Source: Candidatus Neomicrothrix sp. UBA2974 (lineage in GTDB: Bacteria > Actinomycetota > Acidimicrobiia > Acidimicrobiales > MedAcidi-G1). Taken from it: 64,000 bases of DNA. How positions within the stretch are numbered: the stretch's first letter is position 1; each line of letters begins with the position of its first letter. A model generated the notes under the pieces. That model was not told where the DNA came from. It did not search any database and saw nothing but the letters and a program-made list of their open reading frames with translations. Of this stretch, positions 41,982 through 50,647 are shown piece after piece. The translations under genes and the position numbers were made by a program. Location: the NCBI GenBank assembly GCA_002348705.1, contig DEAU01000039.1, positions 168,809 through 232,808 on the forward strand, in the 5' to 3' direction.

Positions 41982-42874
41982 CCGTTATGGAGGGGTTCCG
42001 CGAGGCGGTAGGCACATCGGGACCGGTCTGTGTGCGAGGTGGACGCACGCGCTGGAACATTGGCCGTGAGGAGTCTTCCATCTGGACTGGGGAGCCGATT
42101 CGCGAGGTGGTAGCTCCTGCTGGGATCGAGGCCTTTGAGCCTGCAGAAATGACGGTCAGCGCGGGTGCCGGAACAACGCTGGAGGAACTAGCGGCGGCCT
42201 TGGAAGCTCAGGGTCAGGAGGTTGCCCTCGAGGGGCCATCGGGAGCCACCATCGGCGGTTCACTAATGGTCGGATGGAGTCCACTCCGAAGAGGGACGCT
42301 CGGTGAAACAACTGACGCTCTTTTGCAGGCGGACTGCGTTGGCGCAGATGGAGTGAGATTTACGGCTGGAGGCCCTACGGTGAAGAATGTCACCGGCTAT
42401 GACCTTTGCAGACTTCTAGTGGGTTCTCTCGGAACGCTAGCCCTCGTCGGACGTGTGATTCTGAGGACACGTCCGATCCCGGAGTCGAGTAGATGGCTGG
42501 CGGGTCCCGTTGAGCAGAGTGTGGTCAGAAAACTTGTGCATCGAGCGGCGACTGTGCTGTGGGATGGTTCTCAAACCACGGTGCTGATCGAAGGTCATGA
42601 GGTTGACGTTCGCGATCAGACCAAGCGTCTCAAGTCTGCAGGACTGTCCGAAGTGGAGTTGCCTGAACTACCGCCATTTCGAGAACGCTGGAGTGGTGCT
42701 CTTCCTTCCGGCGGTGTTCTCCAGATTGGCGCCGGAGTGGTGCACTCCTGGAAGAGCCCCGTTGCTCCACAGGTGGCGCCTGGGATAGCAGCATTGGCTC
42801 TTCGCCTCCGGGACATCTTCGACCCAGAACGACGACTGAATCCGCAATGCGATCCGCACTTGGTGGCTGCGTGA
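41972..42874 (+). CDS. glcE: Glycolate oxidase FAD-binding subunit GlcE
   Basis: The protein has 300 residues, similar to a shortened GlcD. EMTVSAGAGTTLEELAAAL, the FAD-loop equivalent GPSGATIGGSLMVGWSPLRRG, and GPTVKNVTGYDLCRLLVGSLGTLALV, the clearest GlcE signature, are visible. It ends in FDPERRLNP. ATG 41972 overlaps the end of glcD and has GGCGGA upstream. GlcD and GlcE form the flavin part of the glycolate oxidase complex with the iron-sulfur GlcF. Confidence 0.88.
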   Translation: MDLTVMEGFREAVGTSGPVCVRGGRTRWNIGREESSIWTGEPIREVVAPAGIEAFEPAEMTVSAGAGTTLEELAAALEAQGQEVALEGPSGATIGGSLMVGWSPLRRGTLGETTDALLQADCVGADGVRFTAGGPTVKNVTGYDLCRLLVGSLGTLALVGRVILRTRPIPESSRWLAGPVEQSVVRKLVHRAATVLWDGSQTTVLIEGHEVDVRDQTKRLKSAGLSEVELPELPPFRERWSGALPSGGVLQIGAGVVHSWKSPVAPQVAPGIAALALRLRDIFDPERRLNPQCDPHLVAA

Positions 42875-44169
42875 CCAGCCAAATGAAACCTGGGCCTTTA
42901 GGTCTCGACGCCGACGCACTTTCCTCGTGTGTGCAGTGCGGGCTGTGCCTTCCGCACTGTCCGACATACCGCGTGACGGGGGATGAACGGCGATCCCCCC
43001 GAGGCCGCATAGCGCTCATGCGAGCCGTTGAACGGGACGGGGCCGCACCGGACCAGGACTGGTATGACGCCTTCGACACATGCGTGGGGTGCCTCGGATG
43101 CGAGACGGCATGTCCGTCAGCGGTCCCTTATGGGTACCTGATTAACGCAACGCGATCAGCAATTACTTCTGAGAGACGTCCACCTTTCAAATTGCTGGTT
43201 GGCCTGCGCCTCCTGTCATGGCCCCGGCTACTCCGATGGGGCAGTAAAGCTATTGCCGTAGTCCAGAGGTTGGGTCTACTGCGACGAACGGGCCTCTTGC
43301 CCGATCGCATTCCGTTTCGCAGTCAGCGTGCTAAGAATCCGGGGAGTCGAAACCTGCGTTCCGGCGAGCCGGCCGAAGTGGTTCTTTTCACCGGCTGCGT
43401 CATGGACGTCTGGCAGCCGTCTGTTCATGCGGCGGTAATCGACGTGCTAAATGCCGCTGGAATAGCCGTTGAACGGTCGGGTGATGCTGCTGGTTGCTGT
43501 GGAGCGTTGCACGAACATGCTGGCCTCACCGACGACGCCGTGAGTCATGCGCTGCGTGTAACAGCAGCGCTCTCTGATGGTCGTCCAGTTCTAGTGGACT
43601 CAGCCGGCTGCGGCGCGGCTCTGAAGCACTACGGCAGGTTGCTTGGCTCGAAGGCTGCGAATGAGTTTTCGTCACGGGTCTACGACATTCATGAATGGTG
43701 CGTTGACGACAGTCGAGTTTCTAGTTTGGTGGCGTCCGTCGAGGGGCGAACTGGCCGACCGACAGTCGTTGTCCAGGACCCGTGTCACCTCCGTCACGAT
43801 CAAAAATGTCATGACTCTGTACGAGATCTTCTTCGGCCCATCGCAGATCTGATCGAACTGGACGACGAGGGACTCTGTTGCGGTGCAGGAGGTGCCTACC
43901 AACTGTTACAGCCGGATCTAGCCCAGGCGGCCCGTGCTCGAAAGGTGGCTTCAGTGCACCGGGCAATTCGTAGTGAATCAAGTGTGACTCTGGTTAGTGC
44001 CAACCCTGGGTGCATGTTGCATTTGTCGGGAGATTCTTCTCTGGTCGCGCGCGGTGTTGCGATCCGGCATCCGATGGAAGTGGTAGCGGACAGGCTTCTG
44101 GGGGCTGGTATGAGGGAGAACGTAGGCCGCGTAGCAAGTTCATTAGAGGTGGATCTCGATGGCAGGTGA
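42871..44169 (+). CDS. glcF: Glycolate oxidase iron-sulfur subunit GlcF
   Basis: The protein has 432 residues. Two ferredoxin-type clusters stand at C20-x2-C-x2-C-x3-C (SSCVQCGLCLPHC) and in TCVGCLGCETAC. Two CCG domains follow: AGCCGALHEHAG with its earlier FTGCVMD, and GLCCGAGGAYQL with DPCHLRHDQK. These pass electrons from the flavin subunits to the membrane quinone pool or another acceptor. GTG 42871 overlaps the glcE stop (GTGA); an ATG at 42847 would overlap glcE more. Confidence 0.9.
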   Translation: MTSQMKPGPLGLDADALSSCVQCGLCLPHCPTYRVTGDERRSPRGRIALMRAVERDGAAPDQDWYDAFDTCVGCLGCETACPSAVPYGYLINATRSAITSERRPPFKLLVGLRLLSWPRLLRWGSKAIAVVQRLGLLRRTGLLPDRIPFRSQRAKNPGSRNLRSGEPAEVVLFTGCVMDVWQPSVHAAVIDVLNAAGIAVERSGDAAGCCGALHEHAGLTDDAVSHALRVTAALSDGRPVLVDSAGCGAALKHYGRLLGSKAANEFSSRVYDIHEWCVDDSRVSSLVASVEGRTGRPTVVVQDPCHLRHDQKCHDSVRDLLRPIADLIELDDEGLCCGAGGAYQLLQPDLAQAARARKVASVHRAIRSESSVTLVSANPGCMLHLSGDSSLVARGVAIRHPMEVVADRLLGAGMRENVGRVASSLEVDLDGR

Positions 44170-44356
44170 GTTCGCTGAAATTCGCGAGCGTCTGCAGGGG
44201 ATTGCTGAGGAACTGGCTGATCTGGCTCTCGTGCGTCTCCGAGAGTCAATCGATGCAGGAGGCCATGAACTCCCAGTCGACGAGAAACGGTTGACTCGGG
44301 CGCGGCGGGCGGTTGAGAAGGCGATCAATTTACTTGAGGAACCGGACGAACTTTAA
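44159..44356 (+). CDS. Small helical protein, function unknown
   Basis: The protein has 65 residues and is strongly charged and almost entirely helical in appearance: EFAEIRERLQGIAEELADLALVRLRESI, then a short turn, then DEKRLTRARRAVEKAINLLEE. It overlaps the last 11 bases of glcF in another frame, implying co-translation. The amphipathic pattern and plausible codon use support a real gene. I do not know the family; a link to GlcF is only positional. Confidence 0.55.
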   Translation: MAGEFAEIRERLQGIAEELADLALVRLRESIDAGGHELPVDEKRLTRARRAVEKAINLLEEPDEL

Positions 44357-44398
44357 GCAACTGTCGCTTTCCGGCCGCATAAATCTTCGCCGTCGGGT

Positions 44399-46810
44399 TC
44401 ATGTTCCGACGACCGGGATCAGTGCTCGTTGGTCGGCGGGGCGGGCGACCTCCAGGCGGTGGCCGACCTCGATGCGGTCGTAGAGAGTGGTTCGCTGGAC
44501 TAGACGCCGACCTAATGGTTCCACGAGAGCGGCGAGGTCGGACTCTGTGACCTGTTGACCGTGTTCTGCACCAGCAGCTCTGGAGATGTTCTCGTCCATC
44601 AGCGTTCCACCGAGATCGTCCACGCCTGCCTGAAGAAGTTGGCGGACCCCTCCGAAACCGATTTTTACCCAGGAGGCCTGTATGTGGTCAATCAGGCCGT
44701 CATAGGCGATGCGGGCAACGGAATGCATGAGGAGGGTCTCTCGAAACGTCGGGCCGCGTCGGGCTCGACGCTGCAGGTAGATGGGTGAGGCCATATGCAC
44801 AAAGGGGAGTCCGACGAACTCAGTGAAACCCCCGGTCTCTTCCTGCAGGTCACGACAGCGAAGGAGATGCCGAACCCAGTGTTCCGGTTGTTCCACCGAG
44901 CCATACATGATGGTGATGTTTGATCTGATGCCGACCGCATGCGCCGTGCGGTGTGCTTCCAGCCATTCCTCAGTATTGATCTTGTCGGGGCACAGAATCT
45001 CGCGTATTCCGTCATCAAGAATTTCCGCTGCTGTGCCGGGTAGCGACCGAAGCCCAGCTTCGTATGCACGTCGGAGGTACTGGTCAAGCGGTTCATTGAG
45101 TCTTCGGGCGCCCTCAGTCACCTCCAGTGCAGTGAAGCCATGGACGTGTATATCTGGAACCGCAGCGCGAACTGTCCTGATGACATCGATGTAGTACTCA
45201 CCGTCGAAATCAGGATGGATTCCGCCCTGGAGACAGACCTCGGTGGCTCCCATTCTGGCGGCATCAGCAGTGCGGGCGGCAATCTCGTCCATCTCGAGAA
45301 GGTAGGGAGTGCCGCGCAGGTTGAGAGAGAGGGGACCCTTCGAGAAACCGCAAAAGCGACACTTGTAGGTGCAGACGTTTGTGTAGTTGATATTCCGGTT
45401 GGCGACCCAGGTGACCTCGTCGCCGACCCTTCGACGTCGGAGCTCGTCGGCTACCTCTGCTACTGCCACAACTTCCGGGCCGCGGGAAGCGAAGAGGGCA
45501 CGCAGCTCCAGTTCACCAGTCTTCTGGCCGTCAAGGACGCCTTCAAGGACCTCTCGAAGTCGTCCGCGAGGTGCAGAACTACCTGGTACAAGGACGGCAG
45601 GGCTGGACGGCGAACCGGAATACCAAGCCGTGGAGCGATTACCAACCTGACGAATGTCAGCTCCATCATTGCTGAAGGCCGGTTCGATGGCCTGGGGGAA
45701 GACGGCACCGGGATCATCGCGGCCAAGGCCCTCGGAGTCGCTTCGGTCCTGTACGGCGAAGATCAAGGACGGGTCGAACCAGTACTCGGGCTCTAGGACG
45801 AAATGCGGGTGGGCTGTCAGTCGGGGTGCGAGTGTAAATCCGCGGTCTTCGGTTACTTCGCCAAGTCTCTCCAAGTCAGGCCAGGGCCGTTCGGGATTCA
45901 CGTGGTCGGCAGTGATTGGAGAGACGCCGCCCCAGTCGTCGATTCCGGCGTCCAGAAGCGTGCCGAAATCATCAGAAAGGTTGGGTGGCGCCTGTATGTG
46001 AACTTCTGGTGGGAGAATCAAACGGGCGAGGGCAATTGCATCTTGATGGACGTTGTCCGGGCAGGGCACTTCGTGGTGCATGGCCGTACCGGGCTTAGGT
46101 AGGAAGTTCTGGACGATGACCTCCTGAATGTGCCCATACTGTCGATGGGATGCAGCGATAGCCTCGAGGGCTGCAACTCGGTCGGAGCGATCTTCGCCGA
46201 TGCCAACAAGGATCCCAGTGGTAAAGGGAATTGCGAGACTCCCCGCTGCGTTAAGGGTCTCCAGACGACGATCTGGGGATTTGTCAGGAGCGCCGCGATG
46301 GCAGGGCAGGTCGCCGCGCAGCGACTCAACCATCATTCCCTGCGATGGGCAGACCTTCCGAAGCTCTGAGAGTTCGTCATAAGAAAGAGCACCGGCATTC
46401 GCGTGCGGAAGTAGGCCGGTCTCGTCAAGCACTAGTCGTGCCATCGAGGCCAAGTACGCAATTGTGGATTCGTGACCGTGGCTCTTCAGCCATGCCGACG
46501 CTGCCGGGTAACGAATCTCCGGACGCTCACCTAGGGTGAATAGCGCTTCGTGGCAACCGAACTCTGCGCCTCGGCGAGCTATATCTAGGACTTGCTCGGG
46601 TGTGAGAAAGGGGGCCTCGACACGAGCTGGGGGTTGGGCAAAGGTGCAATAGCCGCACCGGTCTCGACATAGCATCGTCAGAGGAATAAAGACCTTCGGG
46701 CTGTAAGTGACACGGTTACCGTGATGCAGGTCGCGAAGGCGACGGGATTCGGAGAACAGCTCCTCCCCGTGAGGAACCTGGGCCAAAGTCTGCTGTTGGA
46801 GGCTGTTCAT
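44399..46810 (-). CDS. fbiC: FO synthase FbiC (CofG-CofH fusion)
   Basis: This 803-residue double radical-SAM enzyme makes the deazaflavin FO, precursor of coenzyme F420, from tyrosine and a flavin pathway intermediate. The CofG half begins with CRDRCGYC (C48, C52, C55) and has YGHIQEVIVQNFLPKP; the CofH half has CTYKCRFCGFSKGP near residue 495 and VCLQGGIHPDFDGEYY. ATG 46810 has GAGGAAG eight bases upstream; an N-terminal extension is open but lacks family character. The preceding HxlR gene overlaps it by 4 bp. Confidence 0.93.
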   Translation of the reverse strand: MNSLQQQTLAQVPHGEELFSESRRLRDLHHGNRVTYSPKVFIPLTMLCRDRCGYCTFAQPPARVEAPFLTPEQVLDIARRGAEFGCHEALFTLGERPEIRYPAASAWLKSHGHESTIAYLASMARLVLDETGLLPHANAGALSYDELSELRKVCPSQGMMVESLRGDLPCHRGAPDKSPDRRLETLNAAGSLAIPFTTGILVGIGEDRSDRVAALEAIAASHRQYGHIQEVIVQNFLPKPGTAMHHEVPCPDNVHQDAIALARLILPPEVHIQAPPNLSDDFGTLLDAGIDDWGGVSPITADHVNPERPWPDLERLGEVTEDRGFTLAPRLTAHPHFVLEPEYWFDPSLIFAVQDRSDSEGLGRDDPGAVFPQAIEPAFSNDGADIRQVGNRSTAWYSGSPSSPAVLVPGSSAPRGRLREVLEGVLDGQKTGELELRALFASRGPEVVAVAEVADELRRRRVGDEVTWVANRNINYTNVCTYKCRFCGFSKGPLSLNLRGTPYLLEMDEIAARTADAARMGATEVCLQGGIHPDFDGEYYIDVIRTVRAAVPDIHVHGFTALEVTEGARRLNEPLDQYLRRAYEAGLRSLPGTAAEILDDGIREILCPDKINTEEWLEAHRTAHAVGIRSNITIMYGSVEQPEHWVRHLLRCRDLQEETGGFTEFVGLPFVHMASPIYLQRRARRGPTFRETLLMHSVARIAYDGLIDHIQASWVKIGFGGVRQLLQAGVDDLGGTLMDENISRAAGAEHGQQVTESDLAALVEPLGRRLVQRTTLYDRIEVGHRLEVARPADQRALIPVVGT

Positions 46811-47286
46811 GTTAGGACTTCCTCGATCTTGCGGCCGGGGCCCGGCCGACTCCCTATTTGGTGTGGGCGAATGTTCTCCTGGCATGAGGGGCACGTAACC
46901 GCTTGCTCAAGCGGGGTTTCGCAGGCGTCGTGGACCAGGACAATTGGTGGGCCGCTCGCGGCATACCAACGATCACCCCATCGCATCAGTGCGACTAGCG
47001 ATGGGGAGAGGTCGGTTCCCTTGGCCGTCAGTCGGTACTCACAGCGAACAGGTCGTTCTTGATATGGGAGTCGCTGGACAATTCCTAGTTCTACCAGACG
47101 GTTAAGCCTGTCGGTGAGTAGGTTGCGAGCGATACCAAGGTCGCGGTGGAGAGCTTCGAAGCGACGGACGCCGCGAAAGAGATCCCGGAGGATGAGCAGA
47201 GTCCACCGGTCTCCGACAGCCTCTAGGGTGGCGGCGATAGAACAGGCCGAAATGTTTGTCTGTTTCGGGCGTGGTCTGTCGGTCAT
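46807..47286 (-). CDS. HxlR family regulator with C-terminal zinc-knuckle-like motif
   Basis: The protein has 159 residues. An HxlR winged helix starts with C15 in ACSIAATLEAVGDRWTLLILRDLFRG and continues to about 100. The tail has H119, C122, C132 and C135 (HDAC...CPSC), a pattern able to bind zinc. HxlR proteins of the HypR/YodB type sense disulfide or electrophile stress via the N-terminal Cys. The gene overlaps fbiC by ATGA, and a nested palindrome lies just upstream, so it probably regulates itself and F420 synthesis; the signal is inferred. Confidence 0.8.
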   Translation of the reverse strand: MTDRPRPKQTNISACSIAATLEAVGDRWTLLILRDLFRGVRRFEALHRDLGIARNLLTDRLNRLVELGIVQRLPYQERPVRCEYRLTAKGTDLSPSLVALMRWGDRWYAASGPPIVLVHDACETPLEQAVTCPSCQENIRPHQIGSRPGPGRKIEEVLT

Positions 47287-47300
47287 TTCCGAACCGTAGC

Positions 47301-47325
47301 AGTCCGTTTTGTTTCGAAACGGACT
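47301..47325. promoter_or_regulatory. Nested palindrome upstream of the HxlR-fbiC operon
   Basis: AGTCCGTTT (47301-47309) and AAACGGACT (47317-47325) are perfect reverse complements, and the centre contains a second perfect palindrome, GTTTCGAAAC (47311-47320). It lies 15 to 39 bp upstream of the HxlR start, where a promoter is expected. HxlR dimers bind such sites, so it is a strong operator candidate. Confidence 0.6.
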
Positions 47326-47382
47326 CGGTCATCAGAATCTTGAAAGACGAACTAACTGCTGCTTCGTAGTCGTAGAAAGAAC

Positions 47383-48471
47383 TCAGAACGTGTCGGCCTT
47401 CTCAGCGAGGCTCCGTATCAGGTCGTCAAAGGACGCTATGAAGGCGGCAACGCCCTGCTGCTCGAGAACGTGAGCTACGGCATCGAGGTCTACGCCCAGA
47501 TCCCGGACGGCTTTGAGTGTCGAGAGGGCACCTTCTATGTCGGCGTCGACAGTTCTGGCCACTGTTCCATGATCCTCGAAGGCCTTCAGAGTGATGTCGG
47601 GCAATGTATTGATGGTGTCGGGACCGATCAATTCATCGACATAGAGCGTGTCCCGCAATGACGGGTCTTTGGTTGAGGTGGAGGCCCACAAGGGGCGCTG
47701 GACCCGGGCGCCCCTTGCAGTCAGGGATTCCCATCGTGGTCCGCTAAACGCCGACGTGAACATCGAGTATGCGACCTGACCCTGAGCGACTGCTGTTCGA
47801 CCACGTAGCGCAGCGGCGTCTGGTGTTCCAATTGCGCTGAGATGTCGATCCACCTCAGTGTCGGTTCGGCTGATAAAGAAGGATGCAACCGAGGACACCC
47901 TGGACAGATCTCCATCGCAGGATTCGAGGCCGGAAAGATATGCCTCGATGACCTCTGCGTAGCGGTCGAGCGAAAAAATAAGGGTTACGTTGACACTTTT
48001 CCCTTCGGCGACCATCTCCCGGATAGCCGGAATCCCTTCCGGCGTAGCCGGAATCTTCACAAGGAGGTTTGGCTTGGGAATCCGTTCATGAAGAGCGCGA
48101 GCTGCGGCAACGGTTCCAGTTGTGTCCCAAGCAAGAGACGGGTCAACCTCGACTGAGACCTGGCCATCGTGACCACCGGACGCTTCGTGGACAGGCCGGA
48201 GGATCTCCAAGGCGTCACTGATGTCGCGCACCACCAGGCTCCAATAGGCGTTCTCTGCGTCGCAGCCATTGGCTACTAAATCTTTAAGTTGATCGTCGTA
48301 GGCGTCGGTGCCAGACATCGCCTTTTGAAAGATCGACGGGTTTGAGGTGATGCCCCGTACACCTTGAGAAACCCAATCAGCCAACTCGCCTGACAAGATC
48401 CAGCTGCGCTTTAAGTTGTCCAGCCAGGGACTCTGGCCCTGGAGGGCGTAGAGGTCATGGAGGCGCGTCAC
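47383..48471 (-). CDS. tal: Transaldolase
   Basis: The protein has 362 residues in a TIM barrel. RGITSNPSIFQKA near residue 39 is the N-terminal signature, VSVEVDPSLAWDT is the second, LLVKIPATPEGIPAI carries the Schiff-base Lys, and SVNVTLIFSLDRYAEVIEAYLSG follows. The length fits the actinobacterial transaldolase group. It moves dihydroxyacetone between sugar phosphates in the non-oxidative pentose phosphate pathway. GTG 48471 lies 41 bp after the transketolase gene. Confidence 0.92.
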   Translation of the reverse strand: MTRLHDLYALQGQSPWLDNLKRSWILSGELADWVSQGVRGITSNPSIFQKAMSGTDAYDDQLKDLVANGCDAENAYWSLVVRDISDALEILRPVHEASGGHDGQVSVEVDPSLAWDTTGTVAAARALHERIPKPNLLVKIPATPEGIPAIREMVAEGKSVNVTLIFSLDRYAEVIEAYLSGLESCDGDLSRVSSVASFFISRTDTEVDRHLSAIGTPDAAALRGRTAVAQGQVAYSMFTSAFSGPRWESLTARGARVQRPLWASTSTKDPSLRDTLYVDELIGPDTINTLPDITLKAFEDHGTVARTVDADIEGALSTLKAVRDLGVDLDAVAHVLEQQGVAAFIASFDDLIRSLAEKADTF

Positions 48472-48512
48472 AGGAAGGTCCTGTAATTAAGTCCAGGAGA
48501 CGTACTGGTCGA

Positions 48513-50567
48513 TCACGCCAACAGGTCCTCAGCAGCGGCTACAACGGCGGTTGGCGATATTCCGAGCTCAGTCATCACGCGTCCGCCCGGAGCCGATGCG
48601 CCAAAGCGGTCGATGCCTACCTGCCGGTCCGACCATCGGTCCCAACCAAAAGTTACGCCAGCTTCGACAGAAATGATCGGGATGTTGGCGGGCAGTACCG
48701 ATTCTCGGTAAGAGTCATCCTGTGCTGCAAAGTCCTCGATACACGGCATAGAGACCACTCGGACAGAGCGCCCCGAAGCCACGAGGGTTGCTGCCGCGTC
48801 CATCGCTACGGCCACCTCGCTCCCGGTAGCGGCTATCACCAACTCGGGTTGGTCGGCATCAGCTAACACATATGCTCCTCGAGCGACTGCGGCGCTATCG
48901 CCGGTGCCGATTAGTACTGGTACATCTTGGCGAGTCAGTAAAAGCGCAGTCGGACCAGTGCTAGACACGATGTGGCGCCAAGCGGCTGCTGTTTCGTTGG
49001 CATCGGCCGGCCTCACCACACGAAGGCCCGGAATCGATCGAAGCGAGGCAATGTGTTCAACGGGCTGGTGGGTGGGTCCATCCTCGCCGACTCCCACGGA
49101 GTCATGACTCCAGACGAAGACAACCTTGGCGCTACTTAGGGCAGCCAGTCGTACAGCGCCCCGCATGTAATCGCTAAACACCAAGAAGGTGCCGTTCACG
49201 GGAAGCATTCCTCCATGAAGGGCAAGGCCATTGCAGATAGCACCCATGGCATGTTCCCGGACACCAAAGAAGATCTGGCGACCCTCGGGGCAGTCATCGG
49301 CCTGGATGCCGCGATCCTTGATGGTGGTTCCCGTGTTACCGGTCAGGTCCGCGCCCCCTCCAATCAAGCCAGGCACCACATCGAGGAGAGACTGGATGCA
49401 GGCGTTGCTTGCCTTTCTGGTAGCCATCGGCGTCCCGGACTCCCAGGAGGGGAGAGCATCCTCCCAACCATCCACGCCGCCAGTGGCCCACGCTGCATCC
49501 CATTCCTCTCGGCTTCCATCCCAGGCCGCCATGCGGGCTTGCCAGTCGATCCGCAGAGAAGAGCCGCGGCTTCCTGCAGTCCGGTAGAAGTTGAGGACGT
49601 CCTCGGGCACATGGAAAGCCTCGTCGGTGGGCAAATTCATCCGCCGTTTGGTTTCGGCAATTCCTTCATCGGTAAGCGAATACCCGTGGACAGCCGGCGA
49701 GTCGACGTCTGGAGAGGGATGGCCGATATGGCTTCGCAGCACGACCAGCGATGGCCTATCGGTGACGTCTATTGCCTCTCGGATTCCAGTCTCTATTGTC
49801 TCGAGGTCTTCAGCGGACTCACCAAGATCCAGAACATGCCACCCGTAAGATCTAAAGCGGCTCGGCACATCATCGGACAGCGCAAGCTCGGCCGGCCCGT
49901 CAATGGTCACGTGATTGTCGTCATAGATGGCGACCAAACGTCCGAGACCCAGGTGACCAGCTAGCGAGCAGGCTTCGTGACTGATTCCCTCAGCGAGATC
50001 TCCGTCTCCGCAAACCACAAAAGTGCGGTGATCACACACGTCGATGCCAAAGCGGGCTCGCAGATTCCGTTCGGCAATGGCCATGCCGACACCATTGGCG
50101 ATGCCTTGGCCCAACGGTCCGGTAGTGACTTCGACACCGGTGGTGTGCCCTGCCTCTGGGTGACCCGGGGTGGCTGATTGCCATTGGCGAAACTCACGAA
50201 GGTCATTGCGAGTCAAGCCGTAGCCGGTTAGGTGGAGCATCGAGTACAGCAGTATCGAAGCGTGTCCGGCAGAGAGGATAAAGCGGTCACGGTCGGGCCA
50301 ATCAGGCACCTCTGCGTCGTAGTTGAGAATCCGGGTCCACAGAACGTGGGCCAGCGGTGCCAGAGCCATAGCAGTGCCTTGGTGCCCGGATCGAGCAGCG
50401 TGTGGTGCATCCATCGCGAGGCCGCGGACCACATTGATAGCTTGTCGCTCTAGGACCTCCGAATTGGTACTGATTGGTCCACTCTCCAGCGCAGTGTTCG
50501 TACTGAGTTTCCACCTCGGCCAGAGCCGTAGCCAGCCAGATGCGTCGACCGGCACCCTACCCCCCAC
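48513..50567 (-). CDS. tkt: Transketolase
   Basis: This thiamine-diphosphate enzyme transfers two-carbon units between sugar phosphates. It has about 650 residues in the family part, 684 from GTG 50567. MDAPHAARSGHQGTAMALAP has the first catalytic His, TTGPLGQGIANGVGMA and GDGDLAEGISHEA through DDNHVTIDG form the ThDP/Mg site, and FFGVREHAMGAICNGLALHGG is the second-domain signature. About 38 residues before the family start look non-conserved, so the true start may be internal, at a less usual codon. tal follows. Confidence 0.92.
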   Translation of the reverse strand: MGGRVPVDASGWLRLWPRWKLSTNTALESGPISTNSEVLERQAINVVRGLAMDAPHAARSGHQGTAMALAPLAHVLWTRILNYDAEVPDWPDRDRFILSAGHASILLYSMLHLTGYGLTRNDLREFRQWQSATPGHPEAGHTTGVEVTTGPLGQGIANGVGMAIAERNLRARFGIDVCDHRTFVVCGDGDLAEGISHEACSLAGHLGLGRLVAIYDDNHVTIDGPAELALSDDVPSRFRSYGWHVLDLGESAEDLETIETGIREAIDVTDRPSLVVLRSHIGHPSPDVDSPAVHGYSLTDEGIAETKRRMNLPTDEAFHVPEDVLNFYRTAGSRGSSLRIDWQARMAAWDGSREEWDAAWATGGVDGWEDALPSWESGTPMATRKASNACIQSLLDVVPGLIGGGADLTGNTGTTIKDRGIQADDCPEGRQIFFGVREHAMGAICNGLALHGGMLPVNGTFLVFSDYMRGAVRLAALSSAKVVFVWSHDSVGVGEDGPTHQPVEHIASLRSIPGLRVVRPADANETAAAWRHIVSSTGPTALLLTRQDVPVLIGTGDSAAVARGAYVLADADQPELVIAATGSEVAVAMDAAATLVASGRSVRVVSMPCIEDFAAQDDSYRESVLPANIPIISVEAGVTFGWDRWSDRQVGIDRFGASAPGGRVMTELGISPTAVVAAAEDLLA

Positions 50568-50647
50568 GTCCCCTGCGCCAGAGGAAATGGCGGTCAGTTG
50601 GAAGAAGAATCGATCAGTGCCAACTTGTCGAAGTGCTTATGCCGGCT

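Noticed and set aside
45140..45796. 218-codon open frame antisense to fbiC
   Set aside because: Lies entirely inside fbiC on the other strand and shows no domain character.
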